This document shows positions 12,772 to 21,712 of a stretch of 64,000 nucleotides of DNA, in pieces. Every line of letters begins with the position of its first letter. Position 1 is the stretch's first letter. Both the position numbers and the translations under genes were made by a program. The notes under the pieces are model-generated. The model was not told where the DNA came from. It saw nothing but the letters and a program-made list of their open reading frames with translations, and searched no databases. Location of the stretch: contig NZ_CP127161.1 in the NCBI RefSeq assembly GCF_030263895.1, positions 434,001-498,000 on the forward strand. The letters run 5' to 3'. The DNA is from Proteiniborus sp. MB09-C3 (GTDB taxonomy: Bacteria; Bacillota; Clostridia; Tissierellales; Proteiniboraceae).

Positions 12772-13914
12772 TCATATTTCCTTTGAAATAGTTTTTATTG
12801 CATTGATAGCAGCCTCTATATCATCAATTGTATTAAATGGACCAACACTAAATCTGATGCAGCCCTGCTCGTAGCAGTTCACAGTTTTGTGTGCAAGGGG
12901 AGCGCAGTGAAGTCCTGGTCTTACAGCAATATTAAAAACCTGATCTAGTATATAGCTTACTTCTGAAGAATCTTCTTCTCCTATATTAATAGAAATTACA
13001 GGCGCTTGCCTTTTCATATTACAAGATCCATAAATTTTAACCCTATCAATTTCTCTTAGTCCATCTATAAGAGTTTTGGCCAGTTTTATTTCATGATCCC
13101 TAATATTATCTATTCCCTTATCAAGAATATATTTTATTCCTGCGCCTAGTCCCACTATACCAGGCATATTAGGTGTACCGCTTTCAAATTTATCTGGATA
13201 GATATCAGGCTGTATTAAAGAATCGGATCTGCTTCCTGTCCCGCCCTCTTTCATCTGAACTATATCTATGCCTTCCCTTATATAAACTCCTCCCGTACCT
13301 TGGGGTCCTAACAAGCTCTTATGCCCGGGAAATGCCAATATATCAATATTCATATCTATTACATCTATATTATATACTCCTGCTGTCTGAGCCGCATCTA
13401 CCATATATATTATATTATGTTTTTTCGCTATGCTTCCAATTTCTTTTATTGGGAATATAGTTCCTGTAACATTGGAAGCATGAGTAGTTACAATAAGCTT
13501 TGTATTACTTTTTATATTGGCTTCAATATCTTCAATATGAATGCTCCCAGCTTCATCACATTGTATTATGGTAGTCTCCACTCCAATGCTTTCTAGTGCT
13601 TTTAATGGTCTTAGAACTGAATTGTGTTCCATAGATGTGGTTATTACATGATCCTCTGGCTTTAATAGTCCTTTAATTGCAAGATTTAAGCCATCAGTTG
13701 CATTAGAAGTAAAAATAATTCTCATTGGATTTTCTATATTAAAGAAATTACCTAAAAGCTCTCTCGTTTCATAAATAGCCCTACCTGCCTTCAGAGCTAG
13801 CTTATGTCCAGATCTGCCAGGGTTTGCTCCATATTCTCTCATGGCTTCTATTATTGAATTATATACAATATCTGGTTTAGGAAAAGATGTTGCCGCATTA
13901 TCAAGATATATCAA
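12772..13914 (-). CDS. class V aminotransferase / cysteine desulfurase-like protein of Se-hydroxylase clusters
   Basis: 380 aa, PLP-dependent fold type I. 'YLDNAATSFPKP' is at the N-terminus, 'NATDGLNLAIKG' near residue 70, 'VDAAQTAGV' (PLP-ring Asp) near 167, and 'FPGHKSLLGPQGTGG' with the Schiff-base Lys near 197. A Cys-containing 'RPGLHCAPLAHK' segment near 340 matches the persulfide-forming Cys loop. It resembles the TIGR01977-type desulfurases that Haft and Self linked to selenium-dependent molybdenum hydroxylases. It may supply S or Se for the labile selenium ligand. The start is TTG 13914 with GGAGGTG. It lies just downstream of yqeB. Confidence 0.85.
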   Translation of the reverse strand: MIYLDNAATSFPKPDIVYNSIIEAMREYGANPGRSGHKLALKAGRAIYETRELLGNFFNIENPMRIIFTSNATDGLNLAIKGLLKPEDHVITTSMEHNSVLRPLKALESIGVETTIIQCDEAGSIHIEDIEANIKSNTKLIVTTHASNVTGTIFPIKEIGSIAKKHNIIYMVDAAQTAGVYNIDVIDMNIDILAFPGHKSLLGPQGTGGVYIREGIDIVQMKEGGTGSRSDSLIQPDIYPDKFESGTPNMPGIVGLGAGIKYILDKGIDNIRDHEIKLAKTLIDGLREIDRVKIYGSCNMKRQAPVISINIGEEDSSEVSYILDQVFNIAVRPGLHCAPLAHKTVNCYEQGCIRFSVGPFNTIDDIEAAINAIKTISKEI

Positions 13915-14058
13915 AGTTTACACCTCCAATATAATGATCCATAAATATAGTATATTATATGCATATACTATTACAATACTTATTGGTAAAAGAATTTTAG
14001 GTAAAAAATAATTTAGAACGGTAAAATCACCGTTCTTTGAAAATAGTTATAATGCTCT

Positions 14059-14865
14059 TTAGCATGTTTCTCTTTTCATTTTTAAATATAATATGGCTTC
14101 CAGAACTCCTCCACCCACTGCTCTTGCCTTCTCAGAAATAGAGTTGCAGTATTCTTGAATTCCTCTAGGATCCACATCTGCTATTTTAAGCCCTTCATGT
14201 ACTTCTAGTTCCTCCATTATTAGTCCTCTCAGTACACCATCTATAGAAGCTTTTACAGGCACCTCATCTACGTAAGCTATGATATCGTCCTTTTTCACTA
14301 TATCTCCTATTTTAGAAACGTGCCTGATGATTCCATCAGCTGGGGATTTTATTACCCTTTCCTTTCCAAATCCATTGATTATTCCTGGAATACCAGAGTT
14401 AGGCTCCGCAAATCCGTCAAATATTAAAGAGCCTAGGTAGTGACCCCTTTTAGTTTCAATTACAACATCTACATCTACTCCTGCCTCAAAGCCTGGCCCT
14501 AATGCTACAGTAATTGGCGCTAGGTTCTTGCTTGTACCTAAATTTTCTTTAGCTAATATTCCATCTACTAATACATCCGCTTTAATTTCATTTAAAATAT
14601 TTAGATTTTCATCAATTATAACTGGAAGGTTCTTGTCTTCCCAGCATTTATAGATTTCTTCCTTATTATTTACCTTCACAGCCTTTACTCCCTCAACTAC
14701 TGTAGAACCATCGAAAACAGCTTGAGCAAAGGACACGGTTCTTCTGATAACTGTAGGCTTCTCTATTTCTAGAATCAAAATTTTAAATCCACTTCTATGG
14801 AGTCTGTGTACTACTCCTGTTGCAATGTCTCCTCCACCTCTAATTACAATTATATCTTCCATCAT
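14059..14865 (-). CDS. yqeB: selenium-dependent molybdenum hydroxylase system protein YqeB
   Basis: 268 aa. It opens with a Rossmann-type 'VIRGGGDIATGVVHRLHRSG' and continues with 'RRTVSFAQAVFDG', 'LGPGFEAGVDVDVVIET' and a C-terminal lipoyl/biotinyl-like beta-barrel ('SPADGIIRHVSKIGDIVKK'). This is the EF2563/YqeB family. It co-occurs with selD and Mo hydroxylases and is thought to help make or insert the labile selenium of the cofactor. The start ATG overlaps the upstream stop as ATGA, so the pair is translationally coupled. Confidence 0.88.
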   Translation of the reverse strand: MMEDIIVIRGGGDIATGVVHRLHRSGFKILILEIEKPTVIRRTVSFAQAVFDGSTVVEGVKAVKVNNKEEIYKCWEDKNLPVIIDENLNILNEIKADVLVDGILAKENLGTSKNLAPITVALGPGFEAGVDVDVVIETKRGHYLGSLIFDGFAEPNSGIPGIINGFGKERVIKSPADGIIRHVSKIGDIVKKDDIIAYVDEVPVKASIDGVLRGLIMEELEVHEGLKIADVDPRGIQEYCNSISEKARAVGGGVLEAILYLKMKRETC

Positions 14866-15455
14866 TTCTCAATCTCCATCTCCATTTCAATTAATTGCTG
14901 ATATTCATCCCAAGTATCCATATCTAATCCTACTCTATAATCTTCTATAGAAATATATTTCACCATATGAGGTGCTTTTTCAATTATTTTTCTTCCACCT
15001 TTATCTCCTTCTACCTCAAGAAGCTTATCCTTTAATTTAGAAGAAAATATTGTTGGACTGCCTTTTTCATTATTATACATAGGAACTAAAATTTCACTAT
15101 TGTCATTATTAAAAGCATCTATCATCATATCTATCGTTCTTGAGTTTAATAAGGGCTGATCCCCAACAATAAACATAAATGCCTCAGTATTTAAATTAGA
15201 TGATTTAATACCTAGCTTCATAGATTCACTTTGCCCTTTTTCAGGGCACGAATTGAAAACTGTCTTTATACCATATTTTATTGCTATATCTTTAATATGT
15301 TCTTTTTGATAAACTAATATAATTTCATCTAGCTTGGATTCCTTTGCTGCTTTTATTACCTTCTCTATTACCAGCTCTCCACCAAGGTTAAGAGTTAATT
15401 TATCCTTATTCATTCTTTTAGAAAATCCTGAAGCCATTATTATGCCAGTTATCAT
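14862..15455 (-). CDS. molybdenum cofactor nucleotidyltransferase (MocA/YgfJ-like)
   Basis: 197 aa. The N-terminal 'GIIMASGFSKRMNKDKL' is a variant of the LAGGxSxRMGxxK nucleotide-binding loop. 'VGDQPLLNSRTIDMM' carries the metal-binding Asp and the 'QPLL' of cytidylyltransferases. The family attaches CMP (or GMP) to molybdopterin. Mo hydroxylases use the dinucleotide MCD form, so a CTP:molybdopterin transferase role fits the neighbours. It resembles the YgfJ type associated with Se-dependent hydroxylases. It lies between yqeC and yqeB, with which it overlaps by 4 bp. Confidence 0.85.
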   Translation of the reverse strand: MITGIIMASGFSKRMNKDKLTLNLGGELVIEKVIKAAKESKLDEIILVYQKEHIKDIAIKYGIKTVFNSCPEKGQSESMKLGIKSSNLNTEAFMFIVGDQPLLNSRTIDMMIDAFNNDNSEILVPMYNNEKGSPTIFSSKLKDKLLEVEGDKGGRKIIEKAPHMVKYISIEDYRVGLDMDTWDEYQQLIEMEMEIEK

Positions 15456-15469
15456 TTTAGCACCTTCTC

Positions 15470-16219
15470 CTAAACACTTTTAATTCTTTTGTTAGCCATA
15501 CTCCCTGCCAATAAGCCATTTATTAAAAGGCCCTTATTCCTAATCATTTTTCCTATTAGGCTAGCTTGTCTCATTTGCATTTCATTATCTGCCTTATTAA
15601 ATAGCAGATATTTTTTACTATCTGCAGAAGCCCCTTTAAAAAGCCCATCTTTCGCCATAACTAGCTTCACTATAATTTCTTCTATTATTACATCTCCTAT
15701 ACGACTATTTGTCACTTCACAAAATATCTCTGGTCTATGGACATTAGCTTCATCAATTACCTTCCCTAATGCCTCTATTCCTATAACACCTATGACTTTA
15801 CTTGTATTACTTGGTATTACAGGCTCATGAGAGGCGGGAGCTTTTATAGGTCTTCCTTTAGAGCCATCAGCTTCAATAAGTATAAAATCAAATAAATCTT
15901 CATTATAAATGGTATCAAGAAAACCGCTATCTACTCCTAAAAGCTTATTTTGAGGTGATATGCATCTGCCTAAAACAGTAATTGTACCATTTTTCAAGCC
16001 ATTCTCAATACTTTGTCCATCTTCTAGCACAACTAGATCATCATATAGTTCTGTGCTTGGATTGTATATTGCAGTTGTAGTGGTAACAAGAACTCTCATA
16101 TCTAATTGCTTCAGTTCAGAAGCTAATTTAAAGATAGTAGTAGTCTTGCCACCACCACCTACTACAGATATCATCTCTCTTGTGCCTATATCAATATCAA
16201 AATATTTAATAATACTCAT
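15470..16219 (-). CDS. yqeC: selenium-dependent hydroxylase accessory protein YqeC
   Basis: 249 aa. A P-loop 'VVGGGGKTTTIFKLA' (about residues 18-32) and 'ILIEADGSKGRPIKAPA' (about 120-136) are the family hallmarks. The protein is a predicted nucleotide-binding maturation factor found only with Se-dependent Mo hydroxylases. I use ATG 16219 (GTAGG six bases upstream); a TTG at 16237 would overlap the preceding gene. It is part of the 17246-14059 operon. Confidence 0.87.
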   Translation of the reverse strand: MSIIKYFDIDIGTREMISVVGGGGKTTTIFKLASELKQLDMRVLVTTTTAIYNPSTELYDDLVVLEDGQSIENGLKNGTITVLGRCISPQNKLLGVDSGFLDTIYNEDLFDFILIEADGSKGRPIKAPASHEPVIPSNTSKVIGVIGIEALGKVIDEANVHRPEIFCEVTNSRIGDVIIEEIIVKLVMAKDGLFKGASADSKKYLLFNKADNEMQMRQASLIGKMIRNKGLLINGLLAGSMANKRIKSV

Positions 16220-16226
16220 GATATAC

Positions 16227-17246
16227 CTACTTCCCAAAGGGACATACTGGATAGTGGCATACTCTGCAATTTAAGCAAAGCCCTCCATGTCCTAGACTTG
16301 TTATATCTTTTCTCGAAAGAACTTCTCCTGCCATTATTCTAGGTAAAATCAAGTCTAACACTGTTGTTTTGTGATACATTCCACAGGCAGGAACTCCAAG
16401 TATAGGAGTGTCTCCCCTATATGCAATCATAAACATAGCTCCTGGCAATACTGGTGAACCGTATGTGATTACTCTGTCTGACATATTTCTAATAGATGTG
16501 GGAGTTACGTCATCTGCATCTACTGACATACCACCTGATGTAAGTATAATATCAGCACCCTGCTCTATGAATGAATTTATAGAGTCTTGTATCATTTCAG
16601 TATCGTCTGATGCATATTTAATGCCTAATGCTGTTCCCCCATAAAATCTCACTTTTTCCTCTAATACTGGACCAAACTTATCTGTTATCCTACCATGGTA
16701 AACCTCTGAGCCTGTAACTACTATGCCTGCCTTTAGAGACTTAAGCTCCTTCACAGAAACTATAGTTCCTAAATCATTGCAAATTTTCTCGATTCTTTCA
16801 ATTTTATCTTTTTCAATAGCAAGAGGTATTATTCTTGTTCCTGCAACTGCTTGGTCTTTATCAACTACAGTATTATTATGCATAGTTGCAATGATGATTA
16901 ACTCTATATCATTGACAGCTTCTAAGGCTTCTAGGTTTATTTTTAAAAGTCCCCTTTCCTTAGCTTTGATAGTTACTTTTCCTTCAGAAGGCTGGGTAGT
17001 ATAAACTCCGACCCCAGATATGGCTGTTCCTATTCTAATGGCTGCATCATCCTCATGGATATCGTTTTCTGTAAGTTCCATTACATTTATGTGGTTTTTA
17101 CCCATATCCTTTAATATTTCAATATCTTCTGGCTTTATAATATGTCCTTTCTTAAATGCTGCGCCTTTAAACTGTCCTGGCACTATTTTAGTAAGATCAT
17201 GTGCTAATACCAGTCCAGCCGCTACTTCTACATTTACCTTTTTCAT
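16227..17246 (-). CDS. MoeA-like molybdopterin-binding protein with C-terminal Cys motif
   Basis: 339 aa. It contains a MoeA/MogA-type domain: 'GIVVTGSEVYHGRI' (about residues 174-187), 'ADIILTSGGMSVDADDVTP' and 'PGAMFMIAY'. It lacks the MoeA domain-III insert layout. The last 20 residues carry a Cys-rich motif, C-x2-C-x2-C-x4-C ('LNCRVCHYPVCPFG'), which looks like a metal or cluster site. It heads the Se/Mo accessory operon, so a carrier or insertase for the hydroxylase cofactor is inferred. RBS AGGAGG precedes ATG 17246. Confidence 0.8.
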   Translation of the reverse strand: MKKVNVEVAAGLVLAHDLTKIVPGQFKGAAFKKGHIIKPEDIEILKDMGKNHINVMELTENDIHEDDAAIRIGTAISGVGVYTTQPSEGKVTIKAKERGLLKINLEALEAVNDIELIIIATMHNNTVVDKDQAVAGTRIIPLAIEKDKIERIEKICNDLGTIVSVKELKSLKAGIVVTGSEVYHGRITDKFGPVLEEKVRFYGGTALGIKYASDDTEMIQDSINSFIEQGADIILTSGGMSVDADDVTPTSIRNMSDRVITYGSPVLPGAMFMIAYRGDTPILGVPACGMYHKTTVLDLILPRIMAGEVLSRKDITSLGHGGLCLNCRVCHYPVCPFGK

Positions 17247-17475
17247 TATAATTCCTCCTAAGTTTATAAAGGGTTTATTTTAAATGCATTTTGAACAATT
17301 GTTTTATAGCTTATGTCAAATGTGAACAACGATGTGTATTTTGATACATAACGCTAATGAAGAATCAGATAGGGTTAGTTAATTAAGACCCTACCTAAAC
17401 TAAGTTTTAATGATACATGAGTTTTATTTATATTAAAATCTTGAAAGCAAATTAATTGATAATCCTACTTGATAT

Positions 17476-17503
17476 ATTATATCATTTTCATCTATCATGG
17501 CAA
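17476..17503 (-). promoter_or_regulatory. candidate promoter of the Se/Mo hydroxylase accessory operon
   Basis: Minus strand TTGCCA (17498-17503), 16 bp, TATAAT (17476-17481), leaving a leader of about 220 nt before ATG 17246. The leader contains a small stem (AGGGT/ACCCT, about 17370-17391). The rest of this intergenic stretch (17247-17635) has no gene. Confidence 0.55.
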
Positions 17504-17539
17504 GAATTTTAAATAATTGATTGGCTTAAACGCACAGCA

Positions 17540-17576
17540 ATTGTTATGGACTAGCACAACAGATTGATTTAAGATT
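17540..17576. repeat. short intergenic repeat TTGTTATnnACTAGCACAACAG, copy 1
   Basis: 22 bases match 20 of the sequence at 46682-46703, followed by a looser match ending in TAAGATT. It lies 37-73 bp upstream of the -35 at 17503. Confidence 0.5.
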
Positions 17577-17635
17577 CATGTAAAGATCAGTGTTTTGTGA
17601 AAATAGGAATGAAACATCCATTCTCATTTTCATAT

Positions 17636-19366
17636 TTACTCTTCTATTGATAAGTCAATAAAGTCAAATCTCGAAACATCAAATAGCCCTATATCTGTAA
17701 CCTTAAGCTCTGGAATAACTGGCAAAGCTAAAAATGATAATGTCATAAATGGATCAATGTCTGTATTTACTCCAAGCTGTTCATATGCTATATTTAACAT
17801 CTCTGCCAGCTTTTCATTTACTTTCTCCATTGATTCATCTGACATAATCCCAGCTATAGGCAGCCTTAAAGTTCTTTGAACATTTCCTTTTGAGACTATA
17901 GCAATGCCGCCTCCAACTCTAGCAACTTCATTTATTGCTAATAGCATATCTTCGTCATTATCCCCAATAGCAATCAGATTGTGAGAATCGTGAGCTATTG
18001 TTAATGCTATTGCTCCATTTTTCAGCCTAAAATCTTCAACAAGACCTAATCCAACATTTCCTGTAGCATTATGCCTTTCAATAACAGCAAGCTTTAATAT
18101 GTCTAGATTCTTGTTATTCTTAAATTCCCTATTCTCTACATCAACTTTTCTAACTACCTTCTGAGTAACTAGACTATGGGGAAGTAGCCTTATAACATTT
18201 GCTATATCATTGTCTATTGAGATTTTTAGGTCATCCTTAATTACTGCCTTAATCCTTACTGTATCAGTGACATTTGAGCTGTCAAAATCTTTCACATCAA
18301 ATAAGGGCTCTTTATTATCTCCAACTAGTTTTCCATCTTTATATACTTGCAGCACATTGAAATCCTTAAGGTCATCTACTATTATTAAATCTGCATTATA
18401 CCCGGGAGCTATGGCTCCAATATTTTTTAGTCTATAACACTGAGCCGCATTTATGGTAGCCATCTGAATAGCAGAGATTGGGTCGATGCCATTTCTTATG
18501 GCAAGCCTTACATTGTTATCTATGTGTCCAGTTAATAATATATCCTCTGGATGCTTATCATCTGTACAGAATAAGCACCTTCTCATATTCTCTCTTTTTA
18601 ATCCTCTAACTAATTCCTTAAGATTTCTAGCAGCAGATCCTTGCCTAATTAGAATATACATTCCTAATCTAAGTCTATTGAGCATTTCTTCTACTGTTGA
18701 ACACTCATGTTCTGTCAATACTCCTGCCGCTACATAAGCATTTAATTCTTTATCCTTTATTTCAGGCCCATGACCATCTATTAGCTTGTTATGCTCTCTA
18801 GCTAGTCTAATTTTATCAACTATTTCTTCATCTCCACCAATAACTCCTGGATAATTCATAAGTTCCCCAAGACCCAATACTCTTTCATGATTAATTAATT
18901 CAGCTAGATCATCAGCCAATAGCTTTGCCCCAGATGTTTCAAAAGATGTGGCAGGTACACATGAAGGAAGCATGAAGTATGCATTTAATGGTAAGTCCTC
19001 ACTTGCCTCAAGCATATACTTGATTCCTTCTATCCCTTTTACATTAGCTATCTCATGTGGGTCTGCAATTATTGTTGTAGTCCCTCTTGGTACCACGGCC
19101 CTAGCAAACTGCGTAGGAGATACCATGGAAGATTCTATATGAACATGACCATCAATAAGCCCAGGTGCCACAAACCTGCCTTCTAAATCTACCTCTGCTT
19201 CACCGGCATAATTACCTATACCGACTATCTTCCCTTGATGTATGGCTATATCTCCATCAACTATTTCATGAGAAAATACATTTACAATTCTAGCATTTTT
19301 AAGAACCAGCTCTGATTTTATTCTACCGTATGCTAAATCTATTTTTTGCTTGATTTCCGATCTCAT
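17636..19366 (-). CDS. ade: adenine deaminase
   Basis: 576 aa amidohydrolase of the Ade family, converting adenine to hypoxanthine plus ammonia. 'GLIDGHVHIESSM' gives the metal-binding HxH. 'ADPHEIANVKG' follows, and 'LFCTDDKHPEDIL' carries the Asp/His set typical of true bacterial adenine deaminases. The C-terminal barrel has 'LTIAHDSHNLIAIG' and 'GGGIAIVSKG'. The ATG 15 bases upstream lies in the RBS GGGAGG, so ATG 19366 is the start. It is the last gene of the hydroxylase operon, which supports a role in feeding purines to that enzyme. Compare the divergent paralogue at 25066. Confidence 0.92.
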   Translation of the reverse strand: MRSEIKQKIDLAYGRIKSELVLKNARIVNVFSHEIVDGDIAIHQGKIVGIGNYAGEAEVDLEGRFVAPGLIDGHVHIESSMVSPTQFARAVVPRGTTTIIADPHEIANVKGIEGIKYMLEASEDLPLNAYFMLPSCVPATSFETSGAKLLADDLAELINHERVLGLGELMNYPGVIGGDEEIVDKIRLAREHNKLIDGHGPEIKDKELNAYVAAGVLTEHECSTVEEMLNRLRLGMYILIRQGSAARNLKELVRGLKRENMRRCLFCTDDKHPEDILLTGHIDNNVRLAIRNGIDPISAIQMATINAAQCYRLKNIGAIAPGYNADLIIVDDLKDFNVLQVYKDGKLVGDNKEPLFDVKDFDSSNVTDTVRIKAVIKDDLKISIDNDIANVIRLLPHSLVTQKVVRKVDVENREFKNNKNLDILKLAVIERHNATGNVGLGLVEDFRLKNGAIALTIAHDSHNLIAIGDNDEDMLLAINEVARVGGGIAIVSKGNVQRTLRLPIAGIMSDESMEKVNEKLAEMLNIAYEQLGVNTDIDPFMTLSFLALPVIPELKVTDIGLFDVSRFDFIDLSIEE

Positions 19367-19452
19367 CTCAAAACCTCCCATTCTCTTATCTAGTTTATCC
19401 CCATTTATAGAGTAGCGAAGAATTAATTCTTCGCTACAATAAATTCAATTCA

Positions 19453-20436
19453 TTATTTATTTTCATTCAAAGCCTTAAGCAGTTTTTCAGGTGTAACTGG
19501 TATTTCGGTCATTCTAATACCTACCGCATTATATATGGCATTTAATATTGCTGGAGCAACGTATATCATTACAGGCTCCCCAATTCCCTTTGCTCCAAAG
19601 GGTCCAGTAGATTCTGGGTCCTCTACTATAATCTTATCTACCTCTGGCATATCCATGGCAGTAGGTATTAAATAGTTTGTAAACCTATTGTTCTTTATAT
19701 GTCCTTTTACAACATTTAAATTTTCTAATATTGCATAGCCATAGCCCATTGCAAAGCCACCATCTATCTGTCCTTCTATCAATGTAGGATTTATGGCCTT
19801 ACCAACGTCTTGAGCAACTGTAGCCTTTATTATTTCAACATATCCTGTTTCTGTATCTACTTCAACTTCTACTCCACATGCTCCAAAGGTATATGGCCAG
19901 TATGGTGAGCCCTGACCTGTTTCTTCATCCATTTTGGTAGAATGTGCTATAAAAGTAGCTTCTTTTCTTAATAATTCATCACCTATTTTTTCAGCTATTT
20001 CTGTAAAAGCTACTTTTTTGCTTGGGAAGGTTTTGATATATACACTTCCTTCCTTAATTACTAAGCCTGTATCGCTGTTTACTTCCAGCATTTCAACTGC
20101 GATTTTGATTATTTCATCTCTTAAAGCCTCCGCAGCTTTTTTTATTGCATTACCAGTATTATATGTTTGCCTGCTAGCCGCTGCTGTACCTGCATCTGGT
20201 GTAATGCTTGTGTCCTCACATATGAAAATTATATCTTCTACTTTTACACCTAAAACCTCTGCTGGTATTTGACTCATTATCGTCTTTGCACCTTGCCCAA
20301 CTTCTGTAGCTCCAACGTATATGACTATCTTTCCATCTTTTTTTAGCTCAGCAACAGCAGTTGAAACGTCTGGAAAGCCATTGCCGTATCCCGTTCCATA
20401 AAACATAGTTGCAAATCCTATACCTCGTTTTTTCAT
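19453..20436 (-). CDS. molybdenum hydroxylase, medium Mo subunit (C-terminal half of the Mo protein)
   Basis: 327 aa from ATG 20436, corresponding to the C-terminal half of a xanthine dehydrogenase Mo subunit. It begins 'MKKRGIGFATMFYGTGYGNG' and has 'KIVIYVGATEVGQGAKTIMSQ', 'SRQTYNTGNAIKKAA', 'VAQDVGKAINPTLIEGQIDG' and 'GPFGAKGIGEP', whose Glu is the catalytic base of the family. The ATG overlaps the stop of the large Mo gene as ATGA, with AGGTGG nine bases upstream. So it is coupled but separately initiated, as in the NdhL/NdhM split of Eubacterium barkeri nicotinate dehydrogenase. The substrate is probably a purine, given ade and the permease beside it. Confidence 0.85.
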   Translation of the reverse strand: MKKRGIGFATMFYGTGYGNGFPDVSTAVAELKKDGKIVIYVGATEVGQGAKTIMSQIPAEVLGVKVEDIIFICEDTSITPDAGTAAASRQTYNTGNAIKKAAEALRDEIIKIAVEMLEVNSDTGLVIKEGSVYIKTFPSKKVAFTEIAEKIGDELLRKEATFIAHSTKMDEETGQGSPYWPYTFGACGVEVEVDTETGYVEIIKATVAQDVGKAINPTLIEGQIDGGFAMGYGYAILENLNVVKGHIKNNRFTNYLIPTAMDMPEVDKIIVEDPESTGPFGAKGIGEPVMIYVAPAILNAIYNAVGIRMTEIPVTPEKLLKALNENK

Positions 20437-21710
20437 TGGGCTACACCACCTTTGAATCTTTCTATAAAGTTCATATTCTTTTCCACTTCTTCTATACATC
20501 TATCTAGTGGAACACTTTCATCCAATAATTGTCCTGTAGCCGTTTCTGAACCTACTCTAAATATGTTTTTTAATCTAAATGTCACTGGATCAATGTTGAG
20601 CTTCTCTGCCAACATATCCATTTGCTGCTCATATGCAATTGGTACTTGAGCTGCACCAAAGCCTCTCATAGCTCCTGCAAATGGATTGTTAGTATATATA
20701 GAATAGCTATCAACCTTTACATTTGGTATTTCATAAGGACCAGTAGCATGAACTCCGGATTTTCTCATAACATTTATAGCCCAAGAAGCATAGGCACCTG
20801 TATCTCCTATTAGAGTTGCTTCCATAGCTAGCAGCTTTCCTTCCTTTGTAGCACCAGTTTTATATTTCATTTTTACAGAGTGTCTTTTGCTGTGAGCTTC
20901 AAATGACTCTTCTCTTGAATATATAGCTTTCACTGGCTTGCCAGTAATTTTTGCCGCCATTGCCAGATGTATCTGCATAGTAATATCTTCTCTTCCACCA
21001 AAAGCTCCACCCACAGCTGGATTGATTATTTTAATCCTTTCAGTTGGTATGCCTAAGGCTTCGGCTACTTCTATCTGATCAAAATGAGGATATTGTGTTG
21101 CAACTGCTACAACTACTGTACCATCCTCCTCCATATATGCAATTCCAGCTTCAGGCTGTAAAAATGCATGATCAACCATTGGCACAAAATACTCATTTTC
21201 CACTAAGACATGACATTCTTTAAAGGCTTCTTCAATGTTTCCTTTTCTAAGCTTATAGTGATATACTATGTTGCTGTTTCCTTCATGTATCTGCGGAGCA
21301 GTTTCCTTCATTGCTTCAGAAGGATCAAATAAAGCCTCTAACTCTTCATACTCAACCTTTATAGCTTTTAATGCTTCATCTCCTATCTTTTCTGATTCAG
21401 CTACCACAAAAGCCATTGGATCCCCGACTCTCCTCACTTTTTTATTGCAAAGAACTTCATGATCCTTAAACAGTACTCCATGGCTGTTGTGTCCTGGTAC
21501 GTCCTCTGCAGTCAGTATTTTTACTACTCCATCTATCTTTAATGCTTCCGTAATGTCTAATTTAAAATATGCATGAGGTTTTGTAGATCTTAAAGTTTTG
21601 CCATAGAGCATTCCTTCCATGTATATGTCCTGAGGGTATATGGCTTTTCCTGTAACCTTAGAAAGTCCATCTACTCTAATTAAGCTTCTCCCTACTACAT
21701 CTAGCTTCAC
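20433..21710 (-). CDS. molybdenum hydroxylase, large Mo subunit (N-terminal half of the Mo protein)
   Basis: 425 aa from a GTG start overlapping a GGAGGGG-rich site. It covers the N-terminal half of the XDH Mo subunit: 'GRSLIRVDGLSKVTGKAIYP', 'QPEAGIAYMEEDGTVVV', 'GGAFGGREDITMQIHLA' and 'GAMRGFGAAQVPIAYEQQ' (cofactor and substrate pocket). It stops after 'DRCIEEVEKNMNFIERFKGG', where ordinary XDH continues. The length equals that recalled for NdhL of nicotinate dehydrogenase. The protein would carry the Mo-MCD cofactor together with the medium subunit. The Se accessory operon next door suggests a selenido ligand on Mo. Confidence 0.87.
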   Translation of the reverse strand: MKLDVVGRSLIRVDGLSKVTGKAIYPQDIYMEGMLYGKTLRSTKPHAYFKLDITEALKIDGVVKILTAEDVPGHNSHGVLFKDHEVLCNKKVRRVGDPMAFVVAESEKIGDEALKAIKVEYEELEALFDPSEAMKETAPQIHEGNSNIVYHYKLRKGNIEEAFKECHVLVENEYFVPMVDHAFLQPEAGIAYMEEDGTVVVAVATQYPHFDQIEVAEALGIPTERIKIINPAVGGAFGGREDITMQIHLAMAAKITGKPVKAIYSREESFEAHSKRHSVKMKYKTGATKEGKLLAMEATLIGDTGAYASWAINVMRKSGVHATGPYEIPNVKVDSYSIYTNNPFAGAMRGFGAAQVPIAYEQQMDMLAEKLNIDPVTFRLKNIFRVGSETATGQLLDESVPLDRCIEEVEKNMNFIERFKGGVAQ

Positions 21711-21712
21711 TT

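Noticed and set aside
20433-20499. Frameshift mutation in the hydroxylase Mo subunit
   Set aside because: The ATGA overlap, the AGGTGG site before the second start and the match to the NdhL/NdhM split favour two real genes, though resequencing could still overturn this.
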